Shown: one piece after another, positions 25,023 to 33,473 of the stretch
Layout: the number at the start of each line of letters is the position of its first letter
Numbering within the stretch: position 1 is the stretch's first letter
NCBI GenBank assembly: GCA_009702325.1
Contig: WLID01000002.1
Span: 62,001 to 126,000, forward strand
Origin: Actinomycetota bacterium
Lineage (GTDB): Bacteria; Actinomycetota; Thermoleophilia; Gaiellales; Gaiellaceae
Length of the DNA stretch: 64,000 nucleotides
Direction of reading: 5' to 3'
The notes under the pieces: generated by a model
Databases searched by the model: none
What the model was told of the DNA's origin: nothing
Seen by the model: the letters and a program-made list of their open reading frames with translations, nothing else
Program-made: the position numbers and the translations under genes

Positions 25023-25580
25023 TCAGTGCATCTGCTGCGGAATCGCAGCGACCGCATCGACAAGAGCGGTCTCGAGCTCATACAGCGGAAACGGCTTCAC
25101 GAGATAGGCAGACGGATCGAGTGACGCCACCTCTGCTGTCGCGGGAAAGATGCTTGTGAAGATCACGGGGCGCGACCGAGAGCGCAGCAGCTGCGCAATC
25201 GGCATTCCCACCCCTTCACCGGGCTCAACGAGGTCGGCTGCTTTGAACGGTTTCGGAAGGTAGGCGTCGGCACCAGCGTCGATCCCACGATCAACATCGT
25301 TCTGCTGAACCCGGGCTGAAAGCAGGATCAGTTTGATGTCGCTTGTCGCCGGGTCTGCGCGAAGTTCGCCCACGACCTCGATGCCGGTGCGCCGCGGCAT
25401 CATCACGTCGAGAACTGCGACCACTGGGTGAAGCTCCCGTGCGAATTGCAGTGCCTCTTCCCCATCGCGAGCGCGCTTGACGGCGAACCCGGCGCGCTCA
25501 AGACGTAGCGCGACAAGCGCAAGGATGTCGTCATCGTCGTCGGCGCACAGGATCAAAGGCCGCGTATCAGTGTCAGTCAC
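25023..25580 (-). CDS. Response regulator with one receiver domain and a second half-receiver
   Basis: 185 residues. Residues 1-120 form a receiver domain: acidic CADDDDD, phospho-acceptor in VLDVMMP, LLSA, and the Lys of LPKPF. After KPFKAADL there is no output domain. Instead a stretch PIAQLLRSRSRPVIFTSIF, then AYLVKPFPLYELE and a final helix, follows. This reads like the second half of another receiver (strand 4, strand 5 with its own K-P-F), lacking its phospho-acceptor half. It may reflect deletion within a tandem-receiver protein. It overlaps the upstream kinase gene (ATGA), so they form a two-component pair. Confidence 0.85.
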   Translation of the reverse strand: MTDTDTRPLILCADDDDDILALVALRLERAGFAVKRARDGEEALQFARELHPVVAVLDVMMPRRTGIEVVGELRADPATSDIKLILLSARVQQNDVDRGIDAGADAYLPKPFKAADLVEPGEGVGMPIAQLLRSRSRPVIFTSIFPATAEVASLDPSAYLVKPFPLYELETALVDAVAAIPQQMH

Positions 25581-27325
25581 GATCGCCGCTCCGGAATTTC
25601 GACCACGAACGTCGTCCCTTTCCCTTCGGTGCTTCGAACATCGATTCGTCCACGATGAGCATCGACGATTGCTTTCGACAAGTAGAGACCGAGGCCTGTT
25701 CCCTGGATCTGACGATCGAGCGCGATGCGCGAACGGTAGAACCGTTGGAAGAGGTTCGTCAACTCGTCAGCTGGAATCCCGATGCCCGTATCGGAAACCT
25801 CAAGCACGGCAGCGCCTTCACCGCGGCGAAGCGAGATCGACACACGCCCACCGGCCGGCGTGAACTTGAGGGCGTTCGACACAAGGTTGTCGAGGAGCTG
25901 CGTCAGCCGGTCAGGCGCACCTTCTACATGCAACGGCTCGCGAAGCACGTCAATGTCGAGCGTCACATCCGCAGCCTCCGCCTGCATCTGGGCCGATTCA
26001 ACCGCCTGCCTGACGAGCTCACGCAGGTCGACATCGGTCACGTCGAGGTCGAGCTGCCCGGTCTGAAGCCGCGCGGCGAACAGCAGGTCGCTCACAAGCC
26101 GCAGCAGGCGTTCAGCGTTGCGCTCGATGATTTCAAGGTGGTTGCGGATGCCCGGATCGTTCTCTGTCTCGAGCATCAGCTCGGCGTAGCCAGCAATCGA
26201 CGTGAGGGGTGTCCGCAGCTCGTGCGACACCCCCGCCACGAACTCATCCTTCAGGCGATCGAGTTCGAGCAGCCGTAGGTTTTGGGCGGCAAGCTGCAGG
26301 CGAGCGGACTCGGCCTGCTCAAGCGCCGCCCGTTCGTCATCGCGCGCCGCCTCGACAGCACCCACGAGCCCCGCCAGGCGCGCCAAAACAAGGAGCGCAA
26401 TCACGCTTGCGGCGCCCGCTTCGAACAACACGTGAAAGTGACGCCCCTCAAGACGCTCCACGACGACCGTGAACGGAACAGCCAGCAGGGCCGACACCAA
26501 AACCATGAGACGCGTGCGGGTGAGGCGCGGCACGATCCGGCGGTCGACGACAGAGATCCGCGCGACCGACGGCTCAAGTGCTGCGGTTCCGAACACGACG
26601 TACGACCCAAGCAGAAAGACGTCGATCCAACCGCCCGCGACATAGGTGGATGCGTAGAGCACATAGAGCTCGTCGCCGACGACCCACAAGGCAACTGAAA
26701 CGACAAGGAGCCGATACGACGGGCTGCGACGCCCAGGCCCGATCAGCAACTGGGCGAGGCCCACGAGCAGCAACGTGTCCATCGTCGGGTAGAGCGAATC
26801 GACGATCCGCGCGCTCGCCCGAATGTGCTCCTCGTAGGTCGACTGCAAGAAGAACACCCACTGCACCGCACCGATGGCGGTCGCGACGATGACGGTGTCG
26901 AGCACGGCCGCACGGCTCGTGGCACCGCCAAGGCGGCGTTGGAGAATGACGATGCCCGCGATGAACGCCGGGTAGCCACCGAGGTAGAACGCATCGGCAA
27001 CAGATGGCAGGGGCGGCTCGCGGTCGAACCACAGCTCGTAGTAGCCCGTGACGATGTCACCACACACCTGGCCGGCGATTCCCGCCGCGAACAGGTACCA
27101 GGGAATCCGCCCACTTCCGATCAGGTGCATGCGGGCACCACCAACGATCGCGAACACACCCGCAAGCCCAATCAGAACGAACACCACCGACTGCACCTGG
27201 CTCGGAAGCACGAGGTAGATCGCGATCGCAACCGCGCCCGCGAGCAGGAAGGCGTACGCATTCCGCGCCGACCGAGAGCGGGTCGGGCGGTCAGTTACGC
27301 GTTCTGAGAGAGGAAATGAAGTCAC
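25577..27325 (-). CDS. Membrane histidine kinase
   Basis: 582 residues. About nine hydrophobic helices occupy residues 23-330, without a large external loop, so this is a membrane-embedded (7TM-like) sensor. A short coiled coil and a HisKA-HATPase core follow: H-box VSHELRTPLTSI, N-box LLDNLVSNALKF, G1 DTGIGIP, F-box FQRFYRS and G2 GTGLGLYLSKAIV. GTG start. It signals to the overlapping response regulator (25023-25580). The stimulus is unknown; position next to an orphan solute-binding protein gene on the other strand is suggestive only. Confidence 0.93.
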   Translation of the reverse strand: MTSFPLSERVTDRPTRSRSARNAYAFLLAGAVAIAIYLVLPSQVQSVVFVLIGLAGVFAIVGGARMHLIGSGRIPWYLFAAGIAGQVCGDIVTGYYELWFDREPPLPSVADAFYLGGYPAFIAGIVILQRRLGGATSRAAVLDTVIVATAIGAVQWVFFLQSTYEEHIRASARIVDSLYPTMDTLLLVGLAQLLIGPGRRSPSYRLLVVSVALWVVGDELYVLYASTYVAGGWIDVFLLGSYVVFGTAALEPSVARISVVDRRIVPRLTRTRLMVLVSALLAVPFTVVVERLEGRHFHVLFEAGAASVIALLVLARLAGLVGAVEAARDDERAALEQAESARLQLAAQNLRLLELDRLKDEFVAGVSHELRTPLTSIAGYAELMLETENDPGIRNHLEIIERNAERLLRLVSDLLFAARLQTGQLDLDVTDVDLRELVRQAVESAQMQAEAADVTLDIDVLREPLHVEGAPDRLTQLLDNLVSNALKFTPAGGRVSISLRRGEGAAVLEVSDTGIGIPADELTNLFQRFYRSRIALDRQIQGTGLGLYLSKAIVDAHRGRIDVRSTEGKGTTFVVEIPERRS

Positions 27326-27421
27326 GAGAAGCCCGATTCGGGATCGAGCGTACCGCCCCTATCACCCTTCTCGGCATTCCGACATTCACAAAAACACGCG
27401 CACAGACCCTTTTCGTCGTGC

Positions 27422-27433
27422 AAACTGCAGTTT
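27422..27433. promoter_or_regulatory. Perfect 12-base palindrome between kinase and solute-binding protein genes
   Basis: AAACTGCAGTTT is fully self-complementary, lies in the 183-base divergent gap, and is 76 bases upstream of the solute-binding protein start. Its size and symmetry fit an operator half-pair, but chance is possible. The rest of the gap holds no gene. Confidence 0.3.
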
Positions 27434-27508
27434 CCGAAGGTGTCATGGCGATCGATAGCTCTTTCGCCGAACACCCCCAAGGACCAAACGTCACAAACAG
27501 GAGGGCGA

Positions 27509-28810
27509 GTGAAAAACAGGATTCTTGCGGGCTCCGTGGCTGGTACGGCTGTCGTGGCAGCACTTCTTGCTGTCATGGTTTCCGTTGCGGGTGCTCGGAC
27601 CAGCGGGGCGACGCCGCTTCCGGCGTCCTCGTGCTCAGCGATTCAGAACCCCAACGGGGATCTTCTCATCGCTTCGGACCTGCCGCTCCAGGGTGCAGGC
27701 CGCACGCAGACGATCCAGATGACGAAGGCTATTGCGTTCGTCTTCGCACAGCACAACTGGAAGGCCGGCAACTACACGCTTGCCTACCAGAGCTGCGATG
27801 ACTCGACGGCTCAGGCCGGTAAGTGGGATTCGGGCAAGGTCTCCGCGAACGCGAATGCGTACGCACAGGATGCGAGCGTTGTCGGTGTTATCGGCACGTT
27901 CAACTCGGGTGCTGCTGAGATCGAGATCCCGATCCTCAACCGTGCCGCCAACGGCCCGATCGCAATGGTCAGCCCGGCCAACACCTACGTCGGTCTGACC
28001 CATGCGGGTCCGGGCACGGCGTCGGGCGAGCCTGGCAAGTACTACCCCACGGGCAAGCGGAACTACGCCCGTGTTGTTGCTGCCGACGACTTCCAGGGTG
28101 CCGCTGACGCGACACTCGCGAAGCAGGAAGGCATCAAGAAGGTCTACGTCCTGAACGACAAGGAGGCGTACGGCCAGGGTGTTGCGACCAACTTCGCGAA
28201 CGCTGCGAAGAAGCTCGGTATCACCGTCGCCGCCAACACGGCGTGGGACGGCAAGGCTTCATCGTACGAAGCTCTTGCAAGCAAGATCAAGGCGTCGGGC
28301 GCGCAGGGCGTGTTCCTCGGCGGTCTGATCTGCGAAAACGGTGGCAAGCTGATCAAGGACATCGCTGCTGGTGCTCCTGGCATCAAGATCTTTGCCCCGG
28401 ACGGCTTCACGCCGGTCTCGGCTGTTGTCCAGGAAGCGGGCACGTCGGCTGAAGGCCTGTTCGTGTCCGTCGCCGGTCTCCCGAACGACAAGCTGCCGGC
28501 TGGCGGTCAGGCGTTCGTGAAGGCCTTCGCGAAGACGATTGGTGGCAAGCAGGCTGACCCGTACACGGTCTATGCCGCGCAGGCTGCTGAAGTCATCGTT
28601 TCGGCCGTTGCTGCGTCGGACGGCACCCGTGCGGGTGTTGCCGCTCAGCTCTTCAAGACCCAGATCAAGAACGGCATTCTCGGTACGTTCGGTTTCAACA
28701 AGAACGGCGACGTCACCGCGAACCCGGTCACGATCTACAAGGTTGTTTCGGGCGCTTCGAAGACCCTCAAGGTCATCGTCCCGGACAACACGCTTGTGGC
28801 TGCCGCGTAA
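27509..28810 (+). CDS. Branched-chain amino-acid-type ABC substrate-binding protein (orphan)
   Basis: 433 residues from the GTG at 27509, with AGGAGG about five bases upstream. The signal sequence covers about residues 1-30. The mature part is a Peripla_BP_6 (LivJ-type) fold: LLIASDLPLQGAGR, GVIGTFNSGAAEIEIPILN, VSPANTY, KVYVLNDKEAYGQG, ASGAQGVFLGG, and a C-terminal DPYTVYAAQAAEVIVSA. It binds an amino acid or similar small ligand outside the cell. No permease or ATPase genes are adjacent, so the transporter is elsewhere or the protein serves sensing. Codons end in C/G strongly, as in highly expressed genes. Confidence 0.9.
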   Translation: MKNRILAGSVAGTAVVAALLAVMVSVAGARTSGATPLPASSCSAIQNPNGDLLIASDLPLQGAGRTQTIQMTKAIAFVFAQHNWKAGNYTLAYQSCDDSTAQAGKWDSGKVSANANAYAQDASVVGVIGTFNSGAAEIEIPILNRAANGPIAMVSPANTYVGLTHAGPGTASGEPGKYYPTGKRNYARVVAADDFQGAADATLAKQEGIKKVYVLNDKEAYGQGVATNFANAAKKLGITVAANTAWDGKASSYEALASKIKASGAQGVFLGGLICENGGKLIKDIAAGAPGIKIFAPDGFTPVSAVVQEAGTSAEGLFVSVAGLPNDKLPAGGQAFVKAFAKTIGGKQADPYTVYAAQAAEVIVSAVAASDGTRAGVAAQLFKTQIKNGILGTFGFNKNGDVTANPVTIYKVVSGASKTLKVIVPDNTLVAAA

Positions 28811-28832
28811 GCGACTCCACATCTGTTGTGGC

Positions 28833-28860
28833 CCGAGGGGGAGCGAAAGCTCCCCCTCGG
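28833..28860 (+). terminator. Long GC-rich hairpin after the solute-binding protein gene
   Basis: CCGAGGGGGAGC-GAAA-GCTCCCCCTCGG is a perfect twelve-pair stem with a GNRA loop, starting 22 bases after the stop. No T-tract follows. It is probably a terminator or a 3' stabiliser of an abundant mRNA, and it can serve the converging lipoprotein gene too. Confidence 0.75.
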
Positions 28861-28886
28861 CGCTTCTATGAAAGGTGTCGGGCGAG

Positions 28887-29177
28887 CTACGGTCGCGCGG
28901 TGATGGCGCAGAAGCTGCCGCCCGCTGACGTCTCGTCGGGGAAGCACACAAGCTGGGCGACACCCTCACCTGTTGACGCGGTGCAGCGGTACTGCTCACC
29001 CTTGAGCGACTCGTCGCGTTGGCAACTCGCATTGGTGACGCTGCCAAGCGAACCGAGGCCGCCTGCGGTGCCTGAGCGGATCGCGTCGGCCACCTGCGAG
29101 GCATGGTTGCCACTGCCGCCGCAACCGGCGGCTACCAGCGTCAAGATGACGATCGCGACCATGGCCCCGTGACGCAC
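28887..29177 (-). CDS. Small lipoprotein, DUF4333-like
   Basis: 96 residues. A signal peptide with lipobox LVAAGC (Cys19), a Gly/Ser spacer, then a compact domain with Cys pairs (NASCQRDES, QYRCTAS, LVCFPDE, SFCAITA) is reminiscent of small actinobacterial DUF4333-type lipoproteins. Family assignment is tentative. GTG at 29177 is confirmed as the start by TACACT-N6 directly upstream (leaderless). Confidence 0.65.
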   Translation of the reverse strand: MRHGAMVAIVILTLVAAGCGGSGNHASQVADAIRSGTAGGLGSLGSVTNASCQRDESLKGEQYRCTASTGEGVAQLVCFPDETSAGGSFCAITARP

Positions 29178-29282
29178 GGCGGAAGTGTAGGCAGTCCGTT
29201 CGGTCGTCGTCGGCGTTCAGCGGTCACGGCGCCCGTTGCGATGCGACCTTGAGATTGGGGTACAACCGGGTACGCTGGACGG

Positions 29283-29882
29283 ATGAACCGCGTGCGTCTC
29301 TCCGGTATCGCAACTCTTGCGCTGGCAGCCCTTGCGGTTGTGTTTGCCGCAACGGGATACGCACGCCCCAACGCGTCGGAGCCGGGTGCGTCGAAGCGCT
29401 GCACCGTTTCGGTCTACCCCGGTCTCCAGCCGAAGCATGTCACGAGCGTCTCGGTCAAACCGAACTACAACTCCGATCCGCCCACGAGCGGCACTCACTT
29501 CGCCTCACCCGCGAAATGGAACATCTACACGCAGGAGATTCCGCAGATCGCGCTCGTCCATAATCTCGAGCACGGCGGTGTCGTCATTCAGTACGGCGAC
29601 AAAGTGCCGGCGACGACGATCAGTCGGCTCGCGCTTTGGTACTTCGCGCACTCAAACGCCATCGTCGTAGCACCATACAACAAGCTCGGTTCGTCGATCG
29701 TCCTCACCGCCTGGAATGAGCCGGAGTACACCTCGACGCCGCCGAAGGACGTTGGCGGCCACGGGTACCTCGCGCGCTGCAGCGACTTCGACGAGGCCGC
29801 ATTCAACGCCTTCATTAAGGCGCACCGCTACAAGAGTGGCGAGCGCTTCCCGAAGGCGTACCTGGCCCGCAGCACCTCCTAA
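29283..29882 (+). CDS. Exported DUF3105 protein
   Basis: 199 residues. The signal peptide covers about residues 1-27. The mature part carries the DUF3105 hallmarks: YNSDPPTSGTHFASPAKW, IYTQEIPQIALVHNLEHGG and VVIQYGDKVP, with conserved His residues that could bind metal, and a late Cys paired with one near the N-terminus (KRCTVS, LARCSD). Function of the family is unknown. Leaderless start TACGCT-N6-ATG (29271-29285). Confidence 0.85.
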   Translation: MNRVRLSGIATLALAALAVVFAATGYARPNASEPGASKRCTVSVYPGLQPKHVTSVSVKPNYNSDPPTSGTHFASPAKWNIYTQEIPQIALVHNLEHGGVVIQYGDKVPATTISRLALWYFAHSNAIVVAPYNKLGSSIVLTAWNEPEYTSTPPKDVGGHGYLARCSDFDEAAFNAFIKAHRYKSGERFPKAYLARSTS

Positions 29883-29975
29883 CATTCGAGGGCTACGCTG
29901 TTTTCGTCCAGGCGATCGGTGCCGCGTCATACCTACGCGCCGCTTCGTGAGAGTGCAATTCGGAGGTCAGCCAAC

Positions 29976-30686
29976 GTGAGGACGTTCGCCTTTCTGTCGG
30001 TCGCGCTGGTCGCGGCAACCGCCGCTTTGACAGGCGCGCGTGCGAACGCCGCCGCGCCCGCGTGTTACGAGACCGTGGGTGGCCACAAGCTCGCGATCGT
30101 CTGTCCCAGCCCGATCAAGACAACGAAGGCCAAGACGATCTGTTCGAAGAAGTCGGGAGCGACGTACTCACCGATCACCTGCCCGAACCCGATCGTGACC
30201 AAGGCCCAGGCGGCCGAGGCTGCGCGAGCCGCGAAGACTCCTGGACAGACAAAGGGCAATCCGTACCCGCTCGGTTCACCGGGCTACACCTCCGCTTCAG
30301 GCTGGAAGCTGACCGTCACCCACGTCAACTTCGACGCATGGGCATCGGTCGTTCAAGGCGCGTCGCCCTCAAACGCGGCGCCACCTGCGGGGTACGTTGA
30401 CGTCCTCGTCACGGTCAATGGCGTGTACGTCGGCGACCAGGGCGCGAACGGTTCGGAGCTCGCCGACGCGATGATGACCATCGGCCAGAAGGGCGTCACC
30501 TACCTGATCACGGGCAGCAAGAACTGCGGGACGATCCCCAACAATCTTGAGCAGATCGGTGACATCTACGGCACGACGCCTGTGAGTGGAAACCTCTGCT
30601 ACCAGGTCGCGACAAGTGACGTCGCCTCACTCGTGCTCTATTGGAACCAGAACGGTGCCAACGGCCCTTGGTGGGCATTGCACTAG
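29976..30686 (+). CDS. Exported protein with DUF4352-like domain
   Basis: 236 residues from the GTG at 29976; GGAGG lies nine bases upstream. Signal peptide about 1-25. A Cys-containing N-terminal section (PACYETVGG, LAIVCPSP, KTICSKKSG, SPITCPNP) is followed by NPYPLGSPGYTSASGWKLTVTHV and a beta-sandwich (VDVLVTVNGVYVGDQ, LADAMMTIGQKG, VASLVLYWNQNG). That resembles the DUF4352/telokin-like domain of actinobacterial exported proteins. A ligand is not known. Confidence 0.7.
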   Translation: MRTFAFLSVALVAATAALTGARANAAAPACYETVGGHKLAIVCPSPIKTTKAKTICSKKSGATYSPITCPNPIVTKAQAAEAARAAKTPGQTKGNPYPLGSPGYTSASGWKLTVTHVNFDAWASVVQGASPSNAAPPAGYVDVLVTVNGVYVGDQGANGSELADAMMTIGQKGVTYLITGSKNCGTIPNNLEQIGDIYGTTPVSGNLCYQVATSDVASLVLYWNQNGANGPWWALH

Positions 30687-30693
30687 AGCACCC

Positions 30694-30731
30694 GGTGCGC
30701 GCCGCGCCACAGAGGCGGCGCAGCGCGCACC
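30694..30731 (+). terminator. GC-rich hairpin after the DUF4352-like gene
   Basis: GGTGCGCGC (30694-30702) pairs with GCGCGCACC (30723-30731), with a further inner GCGCC/GGCGC pairing. It begins eight bases after the stop and has no T-tract. It lies between convergent genes. Confidence 0.7.
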
Positions 30732-30744
30732 AGGTAGGTCGAAT

Positions 30745-31140
30745 CTACGCGCGGGCGCATCCATTGTGGATGGAGCCCCAGTAGCCACCCCGGGCAAGGC
30801 CGTATCGAGCGACCTTCACCTGGATGACGGGCGGTGCCATGTACGCGTGGGGATAGCGCGTTAGGACATGGACTGCACGGGCCCACGTTCGCCATGTGCC
30901 GACGTAGAAACCAAGCCCGCCCTCATAGGACGTGCCTTCCAACTGTCGACGATGGTTCGAGTGGGCGAACTGTCCCCAGTTCCATTTGCCGCCCGTCTCA
31001 CAGTGAGCGACACGCTTCCAGAAGTGGGGAACCTTCTCCGAGGCCGCAGCGTTGCCGGCCAGGAGGGCGAAACACACGAGGATGACGATGAGCGATCTCA
31101 GTACACCTTTCCTTCCCTCGGGAACAGGACTGGCACCCAT
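30745..31140 (-). CDS. Resuscitation-promoting-factor-like exported protein
   Basis: 131 residues. The N-terminal hydrophobic signal is at about 14-33. The mature domain matches the Rpf/transglycosylase-like fold: FWKRVAHCETGGKW with the catalytic-type Glu after Cys, then YEGGLGFYVGTWRTWA, and a second Cys near the end (NGCARA) able to pair with the first. Such proteins cleave peptidoglycan glycan strands. ATG at 31140; its start codon lies inside a GCACCC/GGGTGC hairpin (about 31133-31149). A non-ATG start just before the signal peptide is possible because AAGGAAAGG precedes it. Confidence 0.8.
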   Translation of the reverse strand: MGASPVPEGRKGVLRSLIVILVCFALLAGNAAASEKVPHFWKRVAHCETGGKWNWGQFAHSNHRRQLEGTSYEGGLGFYVGTWRTWARAVHVLTRYPHAYMAPPVIQVKVARYGLARGGYWGSIHNGCARA

Positions 31141-31305
31141 GTGGGTGCATGCCGCCGCGAGGGGAGTCAGGGTGCAAGAGAAACGCTCAACCTCACGGCG
31201 AGCGGCGAAACAACAACGGGGCCGCAGAACGCGGCTATTGGTCGTCTTTGACGGTAGCAGGGTCGTGCAACGTCAGGAGCTACGAACAGACCCCATGGCA
31301 AACGG

Positions 31306-31327
31306 AAATGGCTTGTTCAAGCCATTT
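31306..31327. terminator. Perfect palindromic hairpin after the Cys-repeat gene
   Basis: AAATGGCTTG-TT-CAAGCCATTT is a ten-pair perfect stem, flanked by T on both strands (TTT), so it can act in both directions. It lies 60-80 bases past the stop of the minus-strand Cys-repeat gene. A second stem GCTCGC/GCGAGC lies at about 31331-31358. The rest of 31141-31386 holds the promoter region of the Rpf-like gene. Confidence 0.75.
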
Positions 31328-31386
31328 TTGGCTCGCAGATCACCCGATCCGGCGAGCGCAAAACCCCAGAATCGACCTCGTGACCC

Positions 31387-32982
31387 TTAGCCGGGCGTAC
31401 ACGGCTTGGCGAGCGTCGGCACCTGGCCGGGCTGGCACTTCACAACCTGGGGCACGGTCGACGAGGGCACCGTGCCGGTTGGGACGGTGCCTGAGGGGAC
31501 TGTCCCGGTCGGAACCGTGCCGGTCACGGTCGGGCCAGTGGAGCCGCCGCCACCGCCACCGCCGCCATTGCCGTTCCCGGACGTGATGCACGGGCTCGCC
31601 GGGGTCGGGATCTGACCCGACTTGCACTGCGGGATACTGCCACCCGGCGTCGGACCAGTAGAAACCGGGCCGGTCACGGTCGGCTCAGTGGAGCCGCCGC
31701 CGCCGCCACCGCCGCCGCCGCCATTGCCGTTCCCGGAGGTGACGCACGGGCTGCTTTGTGTTGGCACCTGACCTGCCTTGCACTGCGGAACGCTGCCAAC
31801 CGTGACCGAGAACCCAGTTGAGCTACCACCCGCCGGAGCGCACGGACTGCTTGCGGTCGGGTTCTGACCGGGAGCGCAGGGTGCCAGCGTCACAGCGTTC
31901 GGCGATGAGACACAGGGACTCGTGGGCGTGGGCGTCTGGCCAGGCTTACAGGCAGGCACCTGCCCGACACTGATCGGCGCGCCCGGGAGGTTCCCGCTCG
32001 CGTTCGTACCGGCGGGGCGACAGGGCTTGGTCGGTGTCGGCTGCTCGCCGGCGCCACAGGCAGGCCACTGGCTGAAGTCGACAAGGTTGGAGTTCGTCGT
32101 CTGGCACGGCTTTTCAGGCGTCGGCACCTGCCCGGCTGTGCACGTCGGGAAGCTTGTGAGGTTGATCTGTCCGTTTGCCTTTGTCGGCTGGCACGGCTTC
32201 TGCGCCGTTGGGTCTTGCCCGCTCTGGCAGGGAGGGAACTGGGCCAGATTGATCTGCGTGTTCCCCGAGGGGCGACATGGCTTGTCTTGGGTCGGAACCT
32301 GCCCGCTCGCGCAGTCGGGGAAGCCCGTCAGAGGAATTGCACCCGTCACCGATGTCGCCTGACACGGTTTTTGGGGCGATGGCACCTCCCCCGGCTGACA
32401 CGGTGGGAACTGGCCGAGATTGATTGGCGTGGCCGAGGTTGGCCGGCACGGCACTTGCGGTGTGGGCGCCTGACCATCAGCACACGGCGGGAATTTCGAG
32501 ATGTCGAACTGGCCGGTCTGCGCAACGACCTTGCAGGGGATTGACGGCGTCGGATCCTGCCCTGGCGAGCAGTCAGCGAACTTCGCAATGTTGAACTGAC
32601 CGTTCGGAATGCAGGGCTTCGCCTGTGATGGGGTTTCACCGGGCGCGCACGGCTCGAACTTCGTGAGGTTCACGTCGGTGGTCTTCGCAGGCTTGCACGG
32701 AACGAGTGCCGTCGGCATCTGGTTCTCGGCGCACGGTGGGAACTTCGTGAGGTCGAACTGCCCTGTCCCCTTGTTTGGCTTGCACGGATCGGCCGGAGTC
32801 GGGTCTTGCCCGGCCGCGCACGCCGGATACTTCGCAAGGTTGGGCCCGGCGACCGAGGACGACAGCGCCGAAGGCGTGACGAGTACAAAGACGGCAACGA
32901 CCGATGCGATGAGCGCAATCGCACTCGCAATGATCGAGCGACGCACGTCGCTATTTCGCGTCGCGACCCGTACCTTCTGCAT
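31387..32982 (-). CDS. Membrane-anchored protein with fifteen C-x11-C repeats
   Basis: 531 residues. One hydrophobic segment (about 16-38) acts as signal anchor. The rest is extracellular-like and consists of fifteen units with an invariant C-x11-C core. A typical unit is FPPCADGQAPTPQVPCRP, with consensus P-x-C-x2-G-Q-x-P-T-x4-P-C. Ten of them are spaced by INLxxFPPC-type linkers of about 10-14 residues. The last units are separated by two poly-Gly stretches (GNGNGGGGGG) and a GTVPTGTVPS-type repeat. I do not know the family. The paired cysteines probably form small disulfide loops in an extended stalk. ATG start with GGGAGG four bases upstream. Confidence 0.75.
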   Translation of the reverse strand: MQKVRVATRNSDVRRSIIASAIALIASVVAVFVLVTPSALSSSVAGPNLAKYPACAAGQDPTPADPCKPNKGTGQFDLTKFPPCAENQMPTALVPCKPAKTTDVNLTKFEPCAPGETPSQAKPCIPNGQFNIAKFADCSPGQDPTPSIPCKVVAQTGQFDISKFPPCADGQAPTPQVPCRPTSATPINLGQFPPCQPGEVPSPQKPCQATSVTGAIPLTGFPDCASGQVPTQDKPCRPSGNTQINLAQFPPCQSGQDPTAQKPCQPTKANGQINLTSFPTCTAGQVPTPEKPCQTTNSNLVDFSQWPACGAGEQPTPTKPCRPAGTNASGNLPGAPISVGQVPACKPGQTPTPTSPCVSSPNAVTLAPCAPGQNPTASSPCAPAGGSSTGFSVTVGSVPQCKAGQVPTQSSPCVTSGNGNGGGGGGGGGGSTEPTVTGPVSTGPTPGGSIPQCKSGQIPTPASPCITSGNGNGGGGGGGGSTGPTVTGTVPTGTVPSGTVPTGTVPSSTVPQVVKCQPGQVPTLAKPCTPG

Positions 32983-33080
32983 CGCCCCTCCCAGTCGGTG
33001 CTCCCCGTTCCAAGGAGTATCCCCGGAATTGCCAGTCAGGTCAAGAGGCGAACGTCAGCCCGTCGCTATAGGGTCTCGGC

Positions 33081-33473
33081 GTGCGTCGTTTGCTGACACT
33101 TGCTGCGCTTGCGTTGATCACGGTCGTCTCCCTCGCGGGATGCGGCGGTAGCGGCACGCGCGTGATCGACGGGTGCAAGATCGAACCGTTGACGCAGTGT
33201 CCCGGCAAGAATTTCTCGCATCAGGATCTCCATGGGGCCAACTTCGGTGGTGCAAACCTGCGAGCGGCCAACTTCACTGGAGCGAACCTCACGGGCGCGA
33301 ACTTCGCCGGATCTGATGTCCAGGGTGCTCTGTTCACCAACGCCGACCTCACGAAGGCGAACTTCAACGGCTCCGACATCTGGTACGCCGACATGACGGG
33401 TACCACCTTCAAGGAGACGACCTGCCCGGCCGGCAACGTCGTTACCGACGAAGTCTGTCCGCAGACCGACTAG
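33081..33473 (+). CDS. Pentapeptide-repeat lipoprotein
   Basis: 130 residues. Lipobox SLAGC (Cys21), then HANFGGANL-type pentapeptide repeats A(N/D)(L/F)xx over about residues 50-105 (FSHQDLHGANFGGANLRAAN and onward), and a short Cys-containing end (TTCPAGN, EVCPQTD). Pentapeptide repeats form a right-handed square beta-helix. Here the helix would be about two to three turns, exported and lipid-anchored; function unknown. Leaderless GTG: TAGGGT (33069-33074) plus six bases. Confidence 0.85.
   Translation: MRRLLTLAALALITVVSLAGCGGSGTRVIDGCKIEPLTQCPGKNFSHQDLHGANFGGANLRAANFTGANLTGANFAGSDVQGALFTNADLTKANFNGSDIWYADMTGTTFKETTCPAGNVVTDEVCPQTD

Noticed and set aside
31141..31260. c-di-AMP riboswitch before the Rpf-like gene
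   Set aside because: Such leaders occur before rpf genes in Streptomyces, but no core motif is present here.
31530..31740. Tandem CCGCC/poly-Gly coding repeats as a possible repeat array
   Set aside because: They are in-frame Gly codon runs inside the Cys-repeat protein; no spacer-repeat structure, so not CRISPR.
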